Origin: Nitrospirota bacterium
GTDB lineage: Bacteria; Nitrospirota; Nitrospiria; Nitrospirales; Nitrospiraceae
Assembly (NCBI GenBank): GCA_004296865.1
Contig: SCVQ01000162.1
Span: 1-9,761 of the forward strand
Direction: 5' to 3'
Length of the DNA stretch: 9,761 bases
Position 1 is the first letter of the stretch. Each line of letters starts with the position of its first letter. The position numbers were made by a program, and so were the translations under genes. Below are positions 1-5,385 of the stretch, in pieces. Below the pieces are notes generated by a model. The model was not told the origin of the DNA, made no database searches, and saw only the letters and a list, made by a program, of their open reading frames with translations.

Positions 1-2
1 AG

Positions 3-161
3 TTCTACAACAAAGCGGGGATTAAGAATCCCTTCCAGGACAATCTGATCATTTCGCTCAATTTGACGAAAGAGGAGAAAAAGGACTTGGTGGCTTTCCT
101 CCGGACCCTCGAAGGGGAAGGTTGGCAACACGTGAAGGCCCCGGAATCGTTTCCTGAGTAA
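3..161 (+). CDS. C-terminal end of a probable di-heme cytochrome c peroxidase (5' end outside window)
   Basis: An open frame enters from the left edge and ends with TAA at 159-161, giving the last 52 residues of a protein. The visible part contains FYNKAGIKNPF, then LNLTKEEKKDLVAFLRTLEG, and ends in ESFPE. The pattern 'LNLT..E..DLVAFL.TL.GE' is typical of the C-terminal helix of MauG/CcpA-type di-heme cytochrome c peroxidases and related c-type cytochromes, which act in the periplasm on hydrogen peroxide or other oxidants. No CxxCH haem site falls inside the window, so the assignment rests on this tail alone. It stops 42 bases before the sugar kinase gene and may be cotranscribed with it. Confidence 0.6.
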   Translation, partial: FYNKAGIKNPFQDNLIISLNLTKEEKKDLVAFLRTLEGEGWQHVKAPESFPE

Positions 162-203
162 GACGTCTTTGCTCGTACAGGGTTCGTCGCTCCTTATTGC
201 ATC

Positions 204-1157
204 ATGATCTATACGATCACCTTGAATCCGGCCCTGGACCACTATCTTGAGGTGGACGACCTCACGGTGGACGATGCCAACCGCGTCAAATCCGAGTGCC
301 TCTATGCCGGAGGGAAAGGCATTGACGTCTCCCGCGCCATCCGGCACCTGGGTGGCGACAGCATGGCTCTCGGATTCATCGGCGGCCACAACGGCCAGGT
401 CCTGCTGGACTTGCTCAAGCGGGAGGGTGTGACCACGTATTTCACGCCCATCGCCCAGGAAACCCGTCGGGATATCATCGTCAACAATCGGAAGGCCGGC
501 ACCCAGACGATGCTGAATGCCCGAGGGCCCACCGTCACCGCCGAGGAATGGCGAAGCTTCCTCGAGCACCTCCGCTTACTGGACTTGCGCGATGCCTACG
601 TCGTCCTCGGCGGCAGCCTCCCGCGCGGGGTTGCCCTGGACGCCTACTACCAAATCGTCAGGCTGGTCCAGCGCCGCGGCGCCAAAGCCGTCCTGGATGC
701 GGACGGCCCTTGTCTCAAGGCCGGGCTCAAGGCCAGACCCTTTGCGATCAAGCCGAACGTGAAGGAGTTGCAACGGGTGTCGGGGCGACCGCTCCGGACC
801 GAGGCCGACATCCTGGCCGCCGCGACCGCGTTGAACCGTGGCGGGGTGAACGTCGTCCTGGTGTCGCGCGGCCGTCAAGGCTTGCTGGTGGTGAGCGGGA
901 CGCGTCACCGCTCTCCCCTCCTGCTTCGCGCCGTGCCTCCACCCGTAAAAGTCCGGAGCACAGTGGGAGCCGGCGATTCGACCGTAGCCGGATTCGTTTT
1001 CAGACACGCGGGCGGGAAGACCGTGGAAGACGCGGTGCGCTATGCAACGGCGGCTGGCACCGCCGCGACACTGGCGCCGGGCAATCAGCTCTGCCGATTA
1101 ATCGACGTGCAGCGGCTGGTCCCGCGCGTCAAAATCGAACAACTACGTTCTGCGTAA
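204..1157 (+). CDS. pfkB: PfkB-family carbohydrate kinase (1-phosphofructokinase / 6-phosphofructokinase II type)
   Basis: This 317-residue protein has the usual length and motif order of the ribokinase/PfkB family in its LacC/FruK/PfkB branch, which phosphorylates fructose phosphates or tagatose 6-phosphate with ATP in the cytoplasm. It starts with MIYTITLNPALD, the hallmark N-terminus of that branch. The sugar-binding glycine motif AGGKGIDVSRA is at residues 35-45, GGSLPRG at 136-142, and KPNVKEL (the NxxE metal/phosphate motif) at 183-189. The C-terminal signature TVGAGDS is at 253-259, with Asp258 as the expected catalytic base. The start is fixed by the family N-terminus; no strong Shine-Dalgarno is visible before it. 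The next gene is a universal stress protein, a pairing known from the dormancy regulon of Mycobacterium tuberculosis. The exact substrate cannot be told from sequence. The stop codon is also part of the first unit of a heptad repeat. Confidence 0.9.
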   Translation: MIYTITLNPALDHYLEVDDLTVDDANRVKSECLYAGGKGIDVSRAIRHLGGDSMALGFIGGHNGQVLLDLLKREGVTTYFTPIAQETRRDIIVNNRKAGTQTMLNARGPTVTAEEWRSFLEHLRLLDLRDAYVVLGGSLPRGVALDAYYQIVRLVQRRGAKAVLDADGPCLKAGLKARPFAIKPNVKELQRVSGRPLRTEADILAAATALNRGGVNVVLVSRGRQGLLVVSGTRHRSPLLLRAVPPPVKVRSTVGAGDSTVAGFVFRHAGGKTVEDAVRYATAAGTAATLAPGNQLCRLIDVQRLVPRVKIEQLRSA

Positions 1158-1236
1158 TGCGTGATGGGTGATGAGCATGGGGAAGAAGAGAACCGGACTC
1201 ATCACGCCTCGCGCGGCACGCATCACACATCACGGG
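1154..1236. repeat. Heptad inverted-repeat element A (pfkB-usp junction)
   Basis: The left arm is a run of 7-base units beginning at 1154, 1161 and 1168 with consensus GTGATGG; the first unit, GTAATGC, contains the pfkB stop TAA. The right arm has units in the opposite sense at 1201, 1208, 1215, 1222 and 1229 with consensus ATCACGC; the units at 1208 and 1215 are diverged. Positions 1160-1173 can pair with 1221-1234 over 14 positions with one mismatch. A second pairing, 1166-1175 with 1198-1207, matches at 9 of 10. TAA/TGA triplets at 1155, 1162 and 1169 fall in all three frames. The right arm runs into GGGGG (1234-1238), five bases before the usp ATG. Confidence 0.8.
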
Positions 1237-1243
1237 GGTTGAC

Positions 1244-2104
1244 ATGAAAATTCTCGTACCGGTGGACGGGTCCAAATACGGGCGGTGGGCGACGGAGTGG
1301 GCGGCGCGGATGCCCGTGACGCCACCCAACCAGATCACGGCGCTGCACGTCATCGACGTGGCAGCCTTGAGGGCTCCCTTCATGGTGCAGCCGATCATCG
1401 TCGGCACGGAGCACGTCATCCAGGCCGAGATCAAGCGGCTGCTGGCCCGGGGCAAGGAGGTGGCGGCCGAGACCACCGCGCTCCTGGCAACCCTCCGAGT
1501 CCAGGGAAAAGTCCTCACCGCCAAGGAAGCGGTCGTGCCGGCCATCTTGAAGCGAGCCGGACGCAACGGGCTGATCGCCATCGGGCACCGAGGCTTAGAC
1601 GCCCTGGACCGATTTTTTCTGGGGAGCGTCTCGTCCGCAGTCACCCAGCACGCATCCTGCTCCGTGCTGGTGGTCAAGCAGTCGCCCCGCCCGATCCGCC
1701 GCATCCTCCTGGCCACGGACGGGTCCACCTCCTCGGAGAAAGCGCTGCAATTTGTGCTGAAGAAAATGCAGGCGCGGCGGACCGGTCAGAACGACGCGCC
1801 GCTCGCGATCGAAGTGACGGTCCTGCACGTCATGCCCTTTTTGAAGTATCCCGAGGTCAAGGAGACCGGCAAGGCACTCGTCCATTATTACGCGGACAAG
1901 CTGGCAAAGGCCGGCTACGAGGTGGAAGAAGTGTCCAAGCTGGGCCATCCCGCCGACGAGATCATGAAGGTCGCAGAACAGCACGGCATAGACCTGGTCG
2001 TGGCCGGAGCCAAAGGCCTCGGGGCCGTCGCGCGCTTCTTCCTCGGCAGCGTCTCGATGAGGCTGGTGCAGCACAGCCCCTGTTCGGTCCTGGTGGTACG
2101 GTAG
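1244..2104 (+). CDS. Tandem-domain universal stress protein (UspA family, ATP-binding type)
   Basis: This 286-residue cytoplasmic protein consists of two UspA domains in series, about 1-146 and 152-286. Each begins with a beta strand ending in Asp-Gly-Ser (MKILVPVDGS at 1-10; RRILLATDGS at 152-161). Each carries the nucleotide-binding signature G-x2-G-x9-G-S: GHRGLDALDRFFLGS at 114-128 and GAKGLGAVARFFLGS at 255-269. Both end in the family's closing strand (CSVLVVK; CSVLVVR). Intact signatures in both halves predict an ATP-binding Usp, a class linked to stress tolerance, growth arrest and signalling; no enzymatic activity can be inferred. The ATG is preceded by GGGGG at 1234-1238, a weak ribosome-binding site directly beside repeat element A. 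It lies 86 bases after pfkB, so cotranscription is likely. Confidence 0.92.
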   Translation: MKILVPVDGSKYGRWATEWAARMPVTPPNQITALHVIDVAALRAPFMVQPIIVGTEHVIQAEIKRLLARGKEVAAETTALLATLRVQGKVLTAKEAVVPAILKRAGRNGLIAIGHRGLDALDRFFLGSVSSAVTQHASCSVLVVKQSPRPIRRILLATDGSTSSEKALQFVLKKMQARRTGQNDAPLAIEVTVLHVMPFLKYPEVKETGKALVHYYADKLAKAGYEVEEVSKLGHPADEIMKVAEQHGIDLVVAGAKGLGAVARFFLGSVSMRLVQHSPCSVLVVR

Positions 2105-2110
2105 GGAAGA

Positions 2111-2244
2111 ATTGACGATTGAACCATTGAAACATTGTGTCATTGAAGGAGCAGCCATTCGTCAATGAAACAATTTTTCTGCAATCGTCAATCCGACAAT
2201 GAACCAATCATCAATTCTGCGGTCAATCGTCAATGAACCAATTC
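2111..2244. repeat. ATTG/CAAT inverted-repeat element B (usp-small protein junction)
   Basis: This AT-richer element starts six bases after the usp stop. The left arm has units starting with ATTG at 2111 (7 bases) and at 2118, 2126, 2134 and 2142 (8 bases each). The right arm has units starting with CAAT at 2163, 2171, 2182, 2189, 2197, 2205, 2212, 2224, 2231 and 2239, mostly 7 or 8 bases long. TCAATCGTCAAT at 2223-2234 is the reverse complement of ATTGACGATTGA at 2111-2122. CAATCGT followed by CAAT occurs twice in the right arm (2182 and 2224), which suggests internal duplication. Together the arms fill most of the 181-base spacer. No convincing sigma-70 promoter is visible in it. Confidence 0.75.
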
Positions 2245-2285
2245 TGGTGTGGTGCTTGCACACGTGAGAAGCCAGGAATACACTG

Positions 2286-2648
2286 ATGTTCATGCGATCG
2301 ACTCGCAACAGACTGCTCGACCTGCTTTCCACGACGGTGGTTGTAACGCTCTTCCTGTGCCAAGTCATCGGCAGTCTCTGCCCGGTGATGCCGCCAGCCG
2401 TCGGGATGGCGGCCACTATCCACATGGCCCATGTCGGACACACGATGGAGGCAGGCAGTATGTGTGCGGACTCCCTGCCCGCTTCTTCAACATCAGTCGG
2501 CTCGCCCGCCACACCCACAACCCTCGTCATCGAGTCCTTCGGTCCGGACTTGCCCCATGCCGGCCTGTCAGCCCATGCTCCTGCCGACACCGCCCCTGCC
2601 AGGTCAGGACCTCCGCTCTTTACGCGCCTGTCCACGTTCCGCATCTGA
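2286..2648 (+). CDS. Small exported or membrane-anchored protein with Met/His/Cys cluster
   Basis: This is a 120-residue protein that I do not recognise as a named family. Residues 1-9 are basic (three Arg), followed by a hydrophobic segment at about 10-31, so it is either an uncleaved anchor or a signal peptide. Cys25 and Cys32 lie in or near this segment, but neither sits in a good lipobox. Residues 41-60 carry potential soft-metal ligands: Met41, His46, Met47, His49, His52, Met54, Met59 and Cys60. The rest is low-complexity, rich in Ala, Pro, Ser and Thr, and probably disordered. The start is supported by AGGA at 2274-2277, eight bases before the ATG. It lies immediately upstream of the efflux operon, so a periplasmic copper/silver-binding role, loosely like CusF, is plausible by context only. 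A longer overlapping frame (2249-2743) and an antisense frame look like shadows. Confidence 0.6.
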   Translation: MFMRSTRNRLLDLLSTTVVVTLFLCQVIGSLCPVMPPAVGMAATIHMAHVGHTMEAGSMCADSLPASSTSVGSPATPTTLVIESFGPDLPHAGLSAHAPADTAPARSGPPLFTRLSTFRI

Positions 2649-2663
2649 TTCACCACAAAGCGC

Positions 2664-2758
2664 TCAGCCCTCATCTTTCAGCCGTCAGCTTGAGGCTGAA
2701 AGCTGATGGTTGGCGCCTTATTCATGTTTTGGCTGAAAGCTGACCGCTGATAGCTGAC
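2664..2758. repeat. Heptad inverted-repeat element C (AGCTGA family, upstream of cusC-like gene)
   Basis: The left arm has 7-base units at 2664, 2671, 2678 and 2685 with consensus TCAGCCn. Units of opposite sense with consensus nGCTGAn follow at 2694 and 2701, and again at 2731, 2738, 2745 and 2752. CTTTCAGCC at 2675-2683 pairs perfectly with GGCTGAAAG at 2694-2702 (10-base loop); the same GGCTGAAAG recurs at 2731-2739 as an alternative partner. The hairpin has no following T-run, so it does not look like an intrinsic terminator. The element occupies most of the 133-base gap between the small-protein gene and the channel gene. Within this spacer the channel gene's ribosome-binding site is GAGGTG at 2772-2777. 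Confidence 0.78.
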
Positions 2759-2781
2759 ATCTCTCGAATAAGAGGTGCATC

Positions 2782-4080
2782 ATGAAGACCGTGAATCCCC
2801 TTCGTACAACGATCCTGGCCACAGCCTGGCTATCTCTGATGGCGTTTGTCACGTTCTCCGCCCAGCCTGCTCAGGCGGCGGACGACACGCGGCTTTCATT
2901 GGAGAGCCTCATCGAGGAACTCACTCAACGGAACCCGGAAATCAAGGTGGCACGCCAACGGTGGGAGGCAGCCCAGGCGGTCGTACCGCAGGTGCAAACT
3001 CTCCCGGACCCGAAACTCCAACTCGGGTACCAGCGGATGCCCATGACCGAGCCCCTCCAAGGCGCGATGTATGGCTTCGGACAGGAGATTCCGTTTCCCG
3101 GCAAGCTGAAGCTCAAGGGTGAAGTGGCCCAGCGGGAGGCCGAGCGCGTCGAGCAGGAGTTCCTCGCAACCAAGCTCCGGCTCATTGCCAGCCTGAAAGA
3201 GACGTATTTCACGTTACACTTCATCCACAAGAGCACCGAAATTGTGGAGAAGAACAAAGCCCTTCTGATCCAGTTTGAGAAAACCGCCAAAGCCCGCTAC
3301 AGCGTCGGGCAGGCGGCTCAGCAGGATGTCTTCCGTGCCCAGGTGGAGATCTCGCGGGTTCTGGACCGACTGGCGGTCTTGGAGCAACAGAAAGAGAGCC
3401 TCCACGCAGCGATCAATCGCCTGCTGAATCGGCCGCCCGCTGACCCGCTGGGGACGCCGGAGGAGATTCGAGTCCCGCTCCTGACCCTGCCTCTCCCCGA
3501 ATTGGCTCGGCGAGCCGAGGCCTTCTCGCCTATTTTACTGGCCTCGGCGAAGGGTATCGAGCGGAGTGAGCAGGCGGTGTCCCTCGCCCATCGCCAGTAC
3601 TACCCGGACTTCGATCTGAACGCCTTGGGGACTCGGAACGATCGGATTAACGATAACGGCTACCAAGTGATGCTCGGGATCAAAATTCCGCTCTTCTATG
3701 AAACGAAGCAGCGCCAGGGCGTGAAGGAGGCCCTGGCCGGCCTCTCCGGTGCCCGGGAAGATCTCACCGCAACGCGACAGGATATCCTCTTTCAAGTGAA
3801 GGATGCCTTCGTGCAGGCCCAGCGCGCGGAGCGACTCATCACCATCCTTCGGGATGCGATCATCCCGCAGTCCACCCTGGCCCTCCAGTCCGCGCAGGCG
3901 GGCTACGGGGTCGGCAAGGTGGATTTCCTCACGCTCTTGAACAGCTTGCTCACGCTTCAGGAGAGCCAGTTGGAGCTGCACGGTGAAATGGTCGCGCACG
4001 AGAAGGCGGTGGCGAGGCTGGAAGCAGTCACCGGTGGTCCGCTGTCTGCGAAGGCGGAGGGACGGAGGCCAGTGCCATGA
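2782..4080 (+). CDS. cusC: Outer-membrane efflux channel of the metal RND system (CusC/CzcC-like, TolC superfamily)
   Basis: This 432-residue protein is the outer-membrane exit duct of the tripartite pump encoded with the next two genes. An N-terminal signal peptide is clear: basic Lys2/Arg8, a hydrophobic core at about 10-27 and a likely cleavage after AQA at 30-32. There is no lipobox cysteine, whereas E. coli CusC is a lipoprotein. The mature part has the two outer-membrane efflux repeats of TolC proteins, about 38-230 and 237-418. QEIPFPGKLK at 101-110 is the conserved CzcC/CusC-type motif at a strand-helix junction. The internal duplication is visible as YSVGQAAQQDVFRAQ (173-187) against YGVGKVDFLTLLNS (375-388). 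The start is preceded by GAGGTG four bases upstream. The stop overlaps the adaptor's start (ATGA at 4077-4080), indicating translational coupling. Confidence 0.9.
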   Translation: MKTVNPLRTTILATAWLSLMAFVTFSAQPAQAADDTRLSLESLIEELTQRNPEIKVARQRWEAAQAVVPQVQTLPDPKLQLGYQRMPMTEPLQGAMYGFGQEIPFPGKLKLKGEVAQREAERVEQEFLATKLRLIASLKETYFTLHFIHKSTEIVEKNKALLIQFEKTAKARYSVGQAAQQDVFRAQVEISRVLDRLAVLEQQKESLHAAINRLLNRPPADPLGTPEEIRVPLLTLPLPELARRAEAFSPILLASAKGIERSEQAVSLAHRQYYPDFDLNALGTRNDRINDNGYQVMLGIKIPLFYETKQRQGVKEALAGLSGAREDLTATRQDILFQVKDAFVQAQRAERLITILRDAIIPQSTLALQSAQAGYGVGKVDFLTLLNSLLTLQESQLELHGEMVAHEKAVARLEAVTGGPLSAKAEGRRPVP

Positions 4081-5294
4081 CGCGCCGGACCCTGGTCAGC
4101 GCAGCCCTCCTCTTGGCCACCGGCCTCGCCGTGGCCCTCTGGCTGATGAGCCGACCGGCGGTCCTGCCGCCTGCCGGCTCGACGCCGGACTCCATGGCCG
4201 ATATGCCCGGCATGGAAACGAAACGTGAGGCGTCAGGCATGAGGCGTGAGGAGAAAGGTGTCACGGCTGAAGACGTGCCGGGCGTGGTGACGATTCCACT
4301 GGAGCGATTGCAGACGATCGGCGTGAAGTACGAGCAGGTGGCGCGGCGTCCGCTCGAGAAGGTGATCCGTACCGTGGGTCGCGTCGCAGCGGACGAGCGG
4401 CGCTTGGTCAAGGTCACCATCAAGTTCCACGGCTGGATTGAGCAACTGTTCGTCAGCGCGATAGGTGACCACGTCAAAAAGGGGCAGGTCCTGTTCACCA
4501 TCTACAGCCCTGATTTGGTCGCCACGCAAGAGGAATATCTGCTGGCCTTGCAGGGACAGAAACAGCTTGGGGAGAGCGAGTTTCCGGAGGTGGCGCGCGG
4601 TTCCAAGGACCTGTTGGAGGCCACTCGGCGGCGGTTCCAACTCTGGGATATTACAGAAGACCATATCCGGGAGCTTGAGCAGACCGGCAAGGTGCTCAAG
4701 ACGCTTCCCATCCATTCGCCCATCACCGGGACCGTGCTCCGGAAGGAGACGCTGGCCGGCGCGCACGTGGAGCCCGGCGCGGAGCTGTACACGATCGCCG
4801 ACCTCTCCCACATCTGGATCTTGGCTGATATCTATGAGTACGAGCTGGCTTTTGTGAAGAAGGAGCAGAAAGCGGCGGTGACGCTCTCCTACGAACCGGG
4901 CACGGTGTGGACCGGTCGCGTCGGGTTCGTCTACCCCACGCTGGACCCCAAGACCAGGACCGCCAAAGTGAGGTTTGAGGTGGATAACTCCGACGAGAAG
5001 CTGAAACCGGACATGTACGCCAACGTGGAGCTGACGGTGAACCTGGGGACTCGGTTGTCGGTGCCGCAAGAAGCGGTGATCGAATCAGGCCAGAAGCAAC
5101 TCGTGTTCATCCACCACGGAGGCGGCCGCCTGGAACCGCGCGTGATCAAGACTGGAGTGAAGACCGGTTCCCACTACGAAGTCGTGACCGGCCTCAAGGA
5201 AGGCGACCACGTGGTCACTTCCGCCAATTTCCTGATCGACAGCGAAAGTCGCCTGAAAGCGGTCGTGGAGAGCATGGGCGGGATGGGGAAGTGA
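4077..5294 (+). CDS. cusB: Periplasmic adaptor (membrane fusion protein) of the metal RND system (CusB-like)
   Basis: This 405-residue HlyD/RND adaptor links the inner-membrane pump to the outer-membrane channel; in CusB it also hands metal to the pump. A single N-terminal hydrophobic segment (about 5-24) without a lipobox anchors it. The linker SMADMPGM (39-46) spaces Met40, Met43 and Met46 three apart, reminiscent of the N-terminal Met ligands of CusB. The barrel-sandwich half-motifs flank residues 112-145 (VKVTIKFHGWIEQLFV, GDHVKKGQVLF) and 211-241 (PIHSPITGTVLRKE). A helical hairpin lies between them (about 146-205), and beta-barrel and membrane-proximal domains follow (about 243-400). 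The zinc-ribbon-like heavy-metal-binding domain (CPMHP type) found in some CusB proteins is absent. Residues 50-58 are encoded by a run of heptad repeats, so the linker between anchor and folded domains looks repeat-derived. The start overlaps the channel gene's stop. Confidence 0.92.
   Translation: MTRRTLVSAALLLATGLAVALWLMSRPAVLPPAGSTPDSMADMPGMETKREASGMRREEKGVTAEDVPGVVTIPLERLQTIGVKYEQVARRPLEKVIRTVGRVAADERRLVKVTIKFHGWIEQLFVSAIGDHVKKGQVLFTIYSPDLVATQEEYLLALQGQKQLGESEFPEVARGSKDLLEATRRRFQLWDITEDHIRELEQTGKVLKTLPIHSPITGTVLRKETLAGAHVEPGAELYTIADLSHIWILADIYEYELAFVKKEQKAAVTLSYEPGTVWTGRVGFVYPTLDPKTRTAKVRFEVDNSDEKLKPDMYANVELTVNLGTRLSVPQEAVIESGQKQLVFIHHGGGRLEPRVIKTGVKTGSHYEVVTGLKEGDHVVTSANFLIDSESRLKAVVESMGGMGK
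4224..4251 (+). repeat. In-frame heptad array E within the adaptor gene
   Basis: Four consecutive 7-base units start at 4224, 4231, 4238 and 4245. Two are exactly CGTGAGG; the others are CGTCAGG and CATGAGG. They encode residues 50-58 of the adaptor, in the linker after the Met-rich stretch. TGA triplets at 4226, 4240 and 4247 are out of frame. The unit at 4231 would place TGA on codon 53 (4233-4235) but carries TCA (Ser) instead, which keeps the frame open. No inverted arm is seen nearby. Confidence 0.75.
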
Positions 5295-5378
5295 CAGGTA
5301 ACGGGTGACGCGTGACAGGCAAGAACTATGAAGAGAATGTTCCTAACTCGTCATCTGTCACCCTTCACGCGTCACGGG
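5291..5378. repeat. Heptad inverted-repeat element D (cusB-cusA junction)
   Basis: Left-arm units begin at 5291, 5298, 5305 and 5312 with consensus GTGACnG; GTGACAG occurs exactly at 5291 and 5312. The first unit contains the adaptor's TGA stop (5292-5294). Right-arm units in the opposite sense begin at 5351, 5358, 5365 and 5372 with consensus TCACnnG. GTGACGCGTGA at 5305-5315 pairs perfectly with 5365-5375 over 11 bases. GTGACAG at 5312-5318 can instead pair with CTGTCAC at 5355-5361. TGA/TAA triplets at 5292, 5299, 5306 and 5313 cover all three frames. The last right-arm unit, TCACGGG, ends seven bases before the pump's ATG and supplies its only G-rich upstream stretch. Confidence 0.82.
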
Positions 5379-5385
5379 CTTGATC

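Noticed and set aside
1154..1236. A CRISPR array
   Set aside because: The units are only 7 bases, adjacent without spacers and inverted in the second arm, and no cas genes are present.
2112..2140. TTGACG at 2112 with TTGTGT 17 bases downstream as a sigma-70 promoter for the metal operon
   Set aside because: The -35 match comes from the repeated ATTGA unit, and the -10 match is poor. The resemblance is better explained by repeat element B.
2162..2674. A 170-residue antisense frame over the small-protein gene
   Set aside because: It crosses repeat elements B and C, shows no recognisable domain, and opposes the uniform + strand gene order. It is most likely a shadow frame.
2675..2702. The CTTTCAGCC/GGCTGAAAG hairpin as an intrinsic terminator
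   Set aside because: The stem is good but no T-run follows it, and it is part of a larger heptad array with alternative pairing partners.
2249..2743. A 164-residue + strand frame overlapping the small Met/His protein gene
   Set aside because: It has no signal, domain or good ribosome-binding site and runs through repeat element C. Its composition (Arg/His/Pro/Cys-rich) is typical of an off-frame reading of GC-rich DNA. The 120-residue frame has AGGA at proper spacing and a clear hydrophobic N-terminus.
5380..5385. TTG at 5380 as the start of the pump gene
   Set aside because: It would add only two residues (from TTG and ATC codons) ahead of an ATG followed by a CusA-like N-terminus. The upstream GGG is better spaced for ATG 5386. 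It cannot be fully excluded.
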